Source of the DNA: Saprospiraceae bacterium
GTDB lineage: Bacteria; Bacteroidota; Bacteroidia; Chitinophagales; Saprospiraceae
Direction of reading: 5' to 3'
DNA: 5,304 nt
Assembly: GCA_023299965.1 (NCBI GenBank)
Contig: JALZVN010000071.1
Location: forward strand, 1-5,304
This document shows, piece by piece, positions 1 to 5,020 of the stretch (positions are counted from its first letter, which is position 1; every line of letters begins with the position of its first letter). Both the position numbers and the translations under genes were made by a program. Under the pieces are notes generated by a model. The model had not been told where the DNA came from, did no database searches, and worked only from the letters and a program-made list of their open reading frames with translations.

Positions 1-58
1 AAATCTAAATTTTTCAGATTAGCTTGCTCTCAAATCTAAAATGAAAGTAAAGTTTCTT
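1..58. other. Non-coding left edge with a short direct repeat
   Basis: This stretch lies downstream of the lipoprotein stop codon. No frame on either strand carries a supportable gene; one plus-strand frame stays open only from base 1 to a stop at 37-39, too little to call the end of a gene. The 9-mer AAATCTAAA occurs at 1-9 and 32-40, and AATCT (2-6) can pair with AGATT (16-20). The pairing is too weak and T-poor on the minus strand to call a terminator for the lipoprotein operon. Confidence 0.3.
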
Positions 59-409
59 TTATTCAGTCAGTAACAACTCTTTGACCGATTCCCAAATATT
101 GGGACAGTTGTCAGAAATAGCTTCCTCCAATATTACTGCATCTGGCTTGTACGCTTTGCCTTGTTCTTTGATTAGATTCAAGGTGCAGTTTTTGGCTATA
201 TTATTATGAGAAATAACTTCAGCGAATAACTTCTCGGCTTCGTTTCCTCTGCCATTACTGAGCAAGTCTTTTAGAGTATCATTAAGCTCTTGGAGAGGAT
301 TATAGCATTCGCAGATTTTCTCGGCAATATGAGTAGTCTGCTTGTCAGCACCGGACTGGCACGAACAGACCATTAGCGTAAATGATAAAAAGATAAATCT
401 GTACAGCAT
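59..409 (-). CDS. Small cysteine-containing lipoprotein, function unknown
   Basis: Predicted 116-residue exported lipoprotein. Residues 1-16 form a short signal peptide (one Arg, then a hydrophobic stretch) ending in a lipobox-like V-C-S-C, so Cys17 is the probable lipidated residue after signal peptidase II cleavage. The mature part is mostly helical and polar. It has four more cysteines: C33 and C35 in an ICEC motif, C75, and C102 in an NCP motif near the end. Small Bacteroidota lipoproteins with a CxC near the N terminus and later single cysteines are familiar to me, but I cannot assign a named family or function. It starts 36 bp after the stop of the TlpA-like oxidoreductase gene on the same strand, so co-transcription is likely. 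This suggests, as inference only, that its cysteines are oxidised or reduced by that neighbour. The ATG at 407-409 is the only start that keeps the signal peptide. No Shine-Dalgarno is visible. Confidence 0.85.
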   Translation of the reverse strand: MLYRFIFLSFTLMVCSCQSGADKQTTHIAEKICECYNPLQELNDTLKDLLSNGRGNEAEKLFAEVISHNNIAKNCTLNLIKEQGKAYKPDAVILEEAISDNCPNIWESVKELLLTE

Positions 410-419
410 AGTTTTATTT

Positions 420-440
420 AGTCTAAGCGGAGTCGAAGAT
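420..440. repeat. GCGGAGTCGAAG motif, candidate dispersed intergenic repeat
   Basis: The gap between the two minus-strand genes contains AGTCTAAGCGGAGTCGAAGA. The core closely resembles the (G)AGCGGAGTCGAAG / CTTCGACTCCGCT(C) element that I recall as frequent between genes in many Bacteroidota. The ends GTCT (421-424) and AGAT (437-440) can pair with one G-T wobble. There is only one copy in this window, so its repeat nature rests on recollection and needs a genome-wide count. Confidence 0.4.
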
Positions 441-445
441 AAAAA

Positions 446-1360
446 TTAATTTCGAACGGTTTCTTTTATCATAACGACATCATTGCCAACCAAGTCTTTG
501 CTGTTGAAAAGTTCATAGTCTCCTTCATTCATCATCGTGACAAATTTTTCGAAAGGAACGATAATGCCTTGTTCGTTCACGATGACAGAATTGGGATTGA
601 TCATGACTACACCTCCTTTTGGAGCAGATGTCTCTAGATGGGATGGGCTATCATTAGGTATTCTTCGAAGACCAGATTCGATAGCGCCAACTAGTTTTTC
701 ATCAATACGATGATTGACCCCTTGGAAGACCGCTTCAACAGTACCTTTCTTATTGATCACTACATGCGTAGGGTAACCAAGCACATTATAGCTGTGCGCA
801 AAATCTTTAGACCTAGGCATTATATTATATAAAAATGGATTGCGTGTATTGCTTGCTTGGATAGTACCTACATCATCTAATGATGGTGCCAAGAAGACTA
901 CATCAGGATTGTGTTCATACTGTCTGAATACTTTGTTCAATTGTGGAATCTCTTTGATACAAGGAGGGCAAGCTGCAAACCAAAATTTGATTACAATCAC
1001 CTTGTCTTTGTAGTTGTCCAAGGATATGAAGTTGTTATTCATATCATAGCCTTCAAATCTAGGGGGAGTCCTTTCGACCAATTCTGGAGTAGAGGCAAAT
1101 TCATGAGATTGGACGATAGAATTGCTAGACATCTTGTTGATGACGATTTCTTTGAGGCTTCCATCTTCATTAAAGATGGGTTCCATCTCATAATCAGTAC
1201 CACTTGTCCACTCAATAAAGGTCTCGAAGCCCACGCGATTGCCATCTTTGTCCTTGAAAACAGTCTGGCTATTGATGTCAAATTGGGGTTGTTGTCCCTG
1301 CATACCTGAATAAAAACAGCAAAATAGGAGGGTAGCACCTATGTAGATTAGCTTTCTCAT
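446..1360 (-). CDS. Exported TlpA-like thiol-disulfide oxidoreductase
   Basis: Predicted 304-residue secreted thioredoxin-fold protein of the TlpA/ResA group, which reduces or exchanges disulfides outside the cytoplasm. Residues 1-22 look like a signal peptide (MRK, hydrophobic core, cleavage near M-Q-G). The two cysteines at 14-15 do not form a good lipobox, so it is probably periplasmic rather than lipidated. The thioredoxin domain spans roughly 95-232: the strand VIVIKFWF leads to the active site C131-P-P-C134, followed by IKEIPQLNKVF. The cis-proline is P197 in GYPTHVV. It is longer than a simple TlpA because extra segments lie on both sides. Residues 31-59 and 256-284 align without gaps with 9 identities in 29 (V, G, V, F, E, F, D, Y, E), which points to an internal duplication. 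It is the first gene of a likely operon with the downstream lipoprotein and is divergent from mtaB. A -7 box lies about 27 bp upstream of the ATG. The exact substrate cannot be told. Confidence 0.9.
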   Translation of the reverse strand: MRKLIYIGATLLFCCFYSGMQGQQPQFDINSQTVFKDKDGNRVGFETFIEWTSGTDYEMEPIFNEDGSLKEIVINKMSSNSIVQSHEFASTPELVERTPPRFEGYDMNNNFISLDNYKDKVIVIKFWFAACPPCIKEIPQLNKVFRQYEHNPDVVFLAPSLDDVGTIQASNTRNPFLYNIMPRSKDFAHSYNVLGYPTHVVINKKGTVEAVFQGVNHRIDEKLVGAIESGLRRIPNDSPSHLETSAPKGGVVMINPNSVIVNEQGIIVPFEKFVTMMNEGDYELFNSKDLVGNDVVMIKETVRN

Positions 1361-1386
1361 AGTATAGATATTGGTCTAAAAACGTA

Positions 1387-1394
1387 CAAAATTA
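1387..1394 (-). promoter_or_regulatory. Candidate -7 box for the TlpA-like operon
   Basis: Read on the minus strand this is TAATTTTG, an exact match to the Bacteroidota -7 consensus TAnnTTTG. It ends 26 bases before the ATG, giving a predicted leader of about 20 nt. I see no TTG at the usual -33 spacing, so only half the promoter is supported. Confidence 0.5.
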
Positions 1395-1470
1395 CACAAT
1401 TGCTTGCTTTGTTGCTGAAATATTACTCAATATGACCCCAAAGAGCCTAATATTTATAGTCGGTATTGCT

Positions 1471-1478
1471 TATTTTTG
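1471..1478 (+). promoter_or_regulatory. Candidate -7 box for mtaB
   Basis: TATTTTTG matches TAnnTTTG exactly and lies 14 bases before the ATG at 1493, implying a leader of only about 8-10 nt. It falls inside the reading frame that would be used from the TTG at 1466, so transcription from here excludes that longer start. It overlaps a near-palindrome, TTTGCAGCAAA (1475-1485), which could be an operator or chance. No -33 TTG is seen at proper spacing. Confidence 0.5.
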
Positions 1479-1492
1479 CAGCAAATATTACC

Positions 1493-2824
1493 ATGGCAAC
1501 ACCACAATCTGTATCATTTTATACCCTTGGCTGCAAGCTCAACTATTCTGAGACTTCTGCCATCGGACGCATGTTTGAAGATCAGGGCTATGCAGTGAAT
1601 AAGTTTGAAGATGGCGCCGATATATGCGTGATCAATACTTGCTCGGTGACAGAATTTGCTGATCGCAAGTGTAAAAAAATAGTGCGTCAAGCCCAAAAAG
1701 CCAACGCGCAAGCCAAAATTATAGTGGTAGGGTGCTATGCGCAACTCAAGCCAAAAGAAATAGCAGAGATCCCTGGAGTAGATTTAGTACTTGGTGCTGC
1801 CGAGAAATTTAGGATTCTAGACTTCGTCGATGATCTACAAAAGGCAGAAGAAGTAGGCATCACCCAAGTAAGCGAGGTGAAACACGCCAATAGCTTTGTG
1901 AGCGCCTTTTCTTTTGGTGACAGGACGCGGTCTTTCCTGAAAGTACAGGATGGCTGCGACTACAAATGTACCTTTTGTACAATACCTCTAGCTAGAGGAA
2001 AATCTAGATCAGATACCATCGAGAACATCGTAAGCAAGGCAGAAGAGATCGTTGCCAAAGGCGTGAAGGAGATTGTTTTGACAGGTGTGAATATTGGAGA
2101 CTTTGGAAACGGCACAGCAGTCATAGAAGGCACAAAACCCAAGAAGGGAGAAATGTTTATCGATCTGATAAAGGCATTAGATGAGGTAGAAGGAGTAGAT
2201 CGATATAGGATTTCCTCCATCGAACCCAATCTATGTACAGATGAGATTATTTCTTTCGTATCTCAATCAAAAAGAATAGTGCCTCACTTTCATATGCCCT
2301 TGCAGTCAGGAAGTAATAAGACCTTAGCGGCGATGAAGAGAAGATACCGCAGAGAACTGTACCAAGAGCGTGTAGCGCACATCAAGCAATTGATGCCTCA
2401 TTGCTGTATTGGAGTGGATGTGATCGTTGGGTTTCCAGGAGAGACAGAAGAAGACTTCTTAGAGACATACAATTTCCTTGTAGATCTGGATATAAGCTAT
2501 CTGCACGTGTTCACTTATAGCGAGCGCAAGAATACGCCTGCTGCCGAAATGGGCAATCCCGTTCCTTTGCAGATTCGTAGAGAAAGAAATACGATGCTTA
2601 CGACTTTGTCGATGAAGAAAAAAAGAGCCTTTTATCAGCAGTTTGATGGAGAGGAGAGGACTGTCTTATTTGAGGCACACAAAAACGGAGAATTGTTGAG
2701 TGGCTTTACAGATAATTATATAAAAGTAGAACTGCCTTATCAAGATCAAAAGGTCAATACCATCGGAAAGGTCAAGCTGAATGCACTGCTTGATTCTACT
2801 GTATATCAAGCAGCCTTGGTATAA
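1493..2824 (+). CDS. mtaB: tRNA t6A37 methylthiotransferase MtaB
   Basis: Predicted 443-residue cytoplasmic radical-SAM enzyme that adds a methylthio group to C2 of N6-threonylcarbamoyladenosine at tRNA position 37, giving ms2t6A, which stabilises decoding of ANN codons. The N-terminal methylthiotransferase domain has the signature TLGCKLN and the three auxiliary-cluster cysteines C14, C50 (INTCSVTEFAD) and C81 (VVGCYAQ). The radical-SAM cluster motif is C155-x3-C159-x2-C162 in DGCDYKCTFCTIPLARG. Then come the barrel motifs LTGVNIGDFG, SSIEPN, HMPLQSGS and VDVIVGFPGETEEDF. The tail from about 380 fits a TRAM RNA-binding domain. Length is normal for the family. TLGCKLN and the IPLARG motif favour MtaB over MiaB and RimO. 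I chose the ATG at 1493 over the in-frame TTG at 1466 because the latter adds nine residues that overlap the -7 box and lie before the conserved start. It is probably transcribed alone; the next gene is 138 bp away. Confidence 0.95.
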   Translation: MATPQSVSFYTLGCKLNYSETSAIGRMFEDQGYAVNKFEDGADICVINTCSVTEFADRKCKKIVRQAQKANAQAKIIVVGCYAQLKPKEIAEIPGVDLVLGAAEKFRILDFVDDLQKAEEVGITQVSEVKHANSFVSAFSFGDRTRSFLKVQDGCDYKCTFCTIPLARGKSRSDTIENIVSKAEEIVAKGVKEIVLTGVNIGDFGNGTAVIEGTKPKKGEMFIDLIKALDEVEGVDRYRISSIEPNLCTDEIISFVSQSKRIVPHFHMPLQSGSNKTLAAMKRRYRRELYQERVAHIKQLMPHCCIGVDVIVGFPGETEEDFLETYNFLVDLDISYLHVFTYSERKNTPAAEMGNPVPLQIRRERNTMLTTLSMKKKRAFYQQFDGEERTVLFEAHKNGELLSGFTDNYIKVELPYQDQKVNTIGKVKLNALLDSTVYQAALV

Positions 2825-2889
2825 CATATTCGTAAGACGATGATTTAGCGCTGTTCGTATAAAAATAGGCTAAGAATAAAGTCAATTCC

Positions 2890-2927
2890 CTTATACTGTT
2901 GTTGGCATATACGATCGTTAGTATAAG
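2890..2927. repeat. Inverted repeat upstream of the HtrA gene
   Basis: CTTATACT (2890-2897) and AGTATAAG (2920-2927) are perfect 8-bp inverted arms around a 22-base centre that itself contains the palindrome CGATCG (2912-2917). It lies 35 bases before the protease ATG, in the 138-bp gap after mtaB, where a promoter would be expected. This gap has no exact TAnnTTTG; the nearest match is TACTGTTG (2894-2901), overlapping the left arm. It could be an operator for a dimeric regulator or a leader structure. No clear intrinsic terminator for mtaB is visible in the gap. Confidence 0.35.
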
Positions 2928-2962
2928 AGTTTACAATAACAGAGATAAAACAATAATAAGAA

Positions 2963-4120
2963 ATGAAGAATTTTTTCAGCGCATTTGTTGGGATAATATT
3001 ATTGCTAGGAGGCTATTTACTAGGAGTCTCGTGGAAGTCTGAAACAGAAAGCGATACCAAGATAGTAGAAGAGAAAGTGGTAGCGGAAAATCCTACTAAA
3101 GAAGAAACGGCGAGTCTTGGGATAAAGACTAAGTCAAGTGCCGACTTTGATTTGAAGCCAAACGAAAAGGCTACCATCAACCTATTTCAGGAAGCCGCTC
3201 CAAGCGTAGTCTTTATTACCACCTCTACTTTCCAAAAGGATTATTTCACAATGGATATCGCTGAGATTCCGAAAGGATCAGGATCAGGATTCTTGTGGGA
3301 TGATCAGGGGCACATCGTGACTAATTATCACGTGATAGAAGAAGCAGATAAGGCAACGATTACGCTAGCAGATCAGAGTACCTGGGATGCGAAGTTGGTA
3401 GGAGTAGCTAAAGACAAGGATTTAGCTGTTCTCAAGATAGATGCACCAGCTCATTTGCTGAGCCCTTTACCAGTAGGGAAATCAGATAATCTGCAAGTAG
3501 GACAAACTGTTTTAGCGATAGGAAATCCTTTTGGCCTAGATCAAACCTTGACAACGGGTATTATCAGCGCCTTGGGTAGAGAGGTCAGTGGTGCTGGAGG
3601 CTTTCCAATCAGAGATGCTATACAGACAGATGCTGCCATCAATCCGGGTAACTCAGGAGGACCGCTGCTCAACTCTTCAGGAGAATTGATTGGTGTGAAT
3701 ACAGCTATTTATAGTCCTTCTGGAGCCTACGCCGGTATTGGATTTTCTATACCAGTAGACGCGGTACGCTGGATTATCCCAGAATTGATCAATTTTGGTA
3801 AGATCAAAAGACCAACCTTAGGTATTGAAATCGCTAGAAACGGATTCTTGGAAAGAATAAATAAAAGAGGCGTATTGATAATCCGTGTAGTACCAGATGG
3901 TCCTGCTTTCCAAGCAGGCATGCGGTCGACGCTACGTGATCGACAAGGCAATATTGTACTTGGTGATATCATACTTGCTATCAATGAGTTCCAAATAAAT
4001 AACTCCAATGAGCTAAGCGAAGCCTTAGAAAAACTCAGAATGGGAGAACAAGTCAAAGTAACCTTGGATAGAAACGATCAGATTGTGGAAACCACCCTAG
4101 TTTTAGGGCAAGCCAGATAG
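2963..4120 (+). CDS. Membrane-anchored HtrA/Deg serine protease, one PDZ domain
   Basis: Predicted 385-residue S1C-family protease that degrades or processes misfolded envelope proteins. Residues 4-24 form one hydrophobic segment that probably acts as an uncleaved anchor. Residues 25-68 are a charged linker. The trypsin-like domain spans about 70-280, with catalytic His123 (TNYHVI), Asp153 (DKDLAVLKI) and Ser231 (GNSGGP). The His-Asp spacing of 30 and Asp-Ser spacing of 78 are close to E. coli DegP. A single PDZ domain covers about 285-380 (GVLIIRVVPDGPAFQAGM, VLGDIILAIN). Single PDZ plus anchor is a DegS-like plan. The sequence itself, including SGSGFLWDDQGHIVTNYHVI, GNPFGLDQTLTTG, NTAIYSPSGA and the RDRQGNIVLGDII insert in the PDZ, reads more like plant chloroplast Deg1. 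All catalytic residues are present, so it should be active. The ATG is preceded by an A-rich leader without Shine-Dalgarno. The gene stands 138 bp after mtaB and 162 bp before the next gene, so it is probably its own unit. Confidence 0.93.
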   Translation: MKNFFSAFVGIILLLGGYLLGVSWKSETESDTKIVEEKVVAENPTKEETASLGIKTKSSADFDLKPNEKATINLFQEAAPSVVFITTSTFQKDYFTMDIAEIPKGSGSGFLWDDQGHIVTNYHVIEEADKATITLADQSTWDAKLVGVAKDKDLAVLKIDAPAHLLSPLPVGKSDNLQVGQTVLAIGNPFGLDQTLTTGIISALGREVSGAGGFPIRDAIQTDAAINPGNSGGPLLNSSGELIGVNTAIYSPSGAYAGIGFSIPVDAVRWIIPELINFGKIKRPTLGIEIARNGFLERINKRGVLIIRVVPDGPAFQAGMRSTLRDRQGNIVLGDIILAINEFQINNSNELSEALEKLRMGEQVKVTLDRNDQIVETTLVLGQAR

Positions 4121-4190
4121 ATTTAACGCTAGCCCATATAAGACGAGCCCACAAGGCGATGTAAATGGTATAAAAGTCTTTAAGAATTGA

Positions 4191-4198
4191 TATTTTTG
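4191..4198 (+). promoter_or_regulatory. Candidate -7 box for the SHOCT-TPR / TM2 unit
   Basis: TATTTTTG matches TAnnTTTG exactly and is identical to the box before mtaB. Transcription would begin near 4205 and give a leader of about 78 nt that contains the hairpin at 4203-4250. A weaker box, TAGATTTA (4265-4272), lies nearer the ATG, with TTG at 4238-4240 too far upstream (24 bases) for good spacing. Confidence 0.45.
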
Positions 4199-4202
4199 TA
4201 AC

Positions 4203-4250
4203 TTATCTTATGCTTAAGCTCTTTAACATATAGTGGCTTGTATTAGATAA
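4203..4250 (+). promoter_or_regulatory. Leader hairpin or operator before the SHOCT-TPR gene
   Basis: TTATCTTATGC (4203-4213) pairs with GTATTAGATAA (4240-4250) over 11 positions with one T-T mismatch and one G-T wobble. Inside it, AAGC (4216-4219) pairs with GCTT (4236-4239), leaving a small TT bulge and a loop near 4221-4234. The motif GCTTAAG also occurs twice, at 4212-4218 and 4253-4259, 41 bp apart, or about four helical turns. Its position just after the -7 box suits either an RNA leader structure or protein binding to DNA. The arms are AT-rich, so folding would be weak. Confidence 0.35.
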
Positions 4251-4282
4251 ACGCTTAAGGATTATAGATTTAAAAAAACAAC

Positions 4283-5005
4283 ATGAAAAAAAGTCCTATA
4301 TCAGGAATTGCATTTTTCTTCATTTTGATAGCCTTCATGAATGGAGGTATAGGTGCGGCTATCCCATTTGCTATATTTTTCTTTATAGCCAATAGCATTA
4401 TGTCAGGAGGGAGTAGTCAGAAACAAAATACGACAAACAACAGAAGAGGTAGAGGCACAGATCAGAATAGAGCGAGGAGAGAAGCGGATTTGGCTAGACA
4501 AAGAGCCGAAGCAAGAAGAAAGGAAGAAATCAGAAGACGTCAGTCTACAGTTAAGAGACCAGCAGCTCCAAAGAAGAATCCGCTAAAAAATAGCGGATTA
4601 GCTAAGTTCAAAGAATACGACTACGATGGTGCGATCGATGACTTCAAGAAAGCCTTAACGATTTCTCCAGATGACATCGCTTTGCACTTCAATTTAGCAG
4701 CGGCGTACTCACTGACAGAAAATAAAGATTCTGCTTTCCAGCATTTAGACAATGCGGTACGTTTAGGATTTAAGGACTTTGATAAAATCAATTCACACGA
4801 CGCCTTGGCATATTTGCGCATACAAGAAGAGTATGATGCTTTTAGAGACAATGGATTTAGACTAGCTCAGGGAGCTGCTAAAAAGAAGAATCCTGGCTTA
4901 GATTCTAATCTCCTAGATCAGCTCAATCGTTTACAAGATCTTAGAGAAAGAGGAGTTTTGACAGAAGCAGAATTTGAAACACAAAAGGGTAAATTATTAA
5001 ACTAG
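4283..5005 (+). CDS. Membrane protein with TPR repeats and C-terminal SHOCT domain
   Basis: Predicted 240-residue protein of unknown function. Two hydrophobic segments at about 6-20 and 23-39 form a membrane hairpin, broken by NGGIG. Residues 41-98 are a very polar linker, with an Arg/Glu/Gln-rich stretch (about 60-87) likely to be helical or coiled coil. Residues 105-164 hold about two TPR units: a helix pair ending KKALTISPDD, then NLAAAYSLTENKDSAFQHLDNA. Residues 208-239 (LLDQLNRLQDLRERGVLTEAEFETQKGKLL) fit the SHOCT domain, a short C-terminal module with the L-x-G-x-LTExEF pattern. SHOCT domains are often found in or beside membrane proteins, including TM2 proteins, and are thought to mediate oligomerisation. 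TPRs bind proteins. The next gene, 15 bp downstream, is a TM2 protein, so the two probably form an operon. A scaffold role at the inner membrane is inference. The ATG follows an A-rich run. A strong hairpin sits in the coding sequence at 4577-4599. Confidence 0.85.
   Translation: MKKSPISGIAFFFILIAFMNGGIGAAIPFAIFFFIANSIMSGGSSQKQNTTNNRRGRGTDQNRARREADLARQRAEARRKEEIRRRQSTVKRPAAPKKNPLKNSGLAKFKEYDYDGAIDDFKKALTISPDDIALHFNLAAAYSLTENKDSAFQHLDNAVRLGFKDFDKINSHDALAYLRIQEEYDAFRDNGFRLAQGAAKKKNPGLDSNLLDQLNRLQDLRERGVLTEAEFETQKGKLLN
4577..4599. repeat. Perfect 9-bp inverted repeat inside the SHOCT-TPR gene
   Basis: AATCCGCTA (4577-4585) and TAGCGGATT (4591-4599) are fully complementary around a loop of five A residues. 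In the mRNA this is a compact stem-loop with five central G-C pairs. It encodes N99 to L106, exactly between the charged linker and the TPR region. It is not followed by a T run on the plus strand, so it is not a standard terminator in the direction of the gene. Confidence 0.7.
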
Positions 5006-5020
5006 ATTATAAAGTAGATT

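Noticed and set aside
41..73. Tiny plus-strand frame from ATG at 41
   Set aside because: Only ten codons, overlaps the 3' end of the lipoprotein gene, and has no supporting signal.
1161..1179. CCATCTT/AAGATGG 7-bp hairpin in the TlpA-like gene
   Set aside because: About two perfect 7-bp short-loop hairpins are expected by chance in 5.3 kb; this is within that number.
911..1309. Open plus-strand frame of 132 codons opposite the TlpA-like gene
   Set aside because: It lies wholly antisense to a gene with a signal peptide and CPPC motif, shows no recognisable domain, and has no promoter of its own.
454..1360. Lipobox in the TlpA-like protein because of Cys14-Cys15
   Set aside because: The residues before them (LLF) lack the small residue required at -1, and the hydrophobic core continues past them; a signal peptidase I site near residue 22 is more likely.
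1466..1492. TTG at 1466 as the mtaB start
   Set aside because: It would add nine residues encoded by the -7 box region; the ATG at 1493 directly precedes the conserved N terminus.
1514..1744. Minus-strand frame within mtaB
   Set aside because: Antisense shadow of strongly conserved mtaB codons; no domain or start signal. The same applies to the minus-strand frames at 1960-2229, 3727-4056 and 4621-4851.
2825..2880. Possible terminator after mtaB (TCGT AAG ACGA at 2830-2840)
   Set aside because: Arms are only 4 bp and no T run follows; not enough to call an intrinsic terminator.
3902..3918. CCTGCTT/AAGCAGG hairpin in the HtrA PDZ codons
   Set aside because: Same chance argument; the site encodes the conserved GPAFQAG turn and has no T tract.
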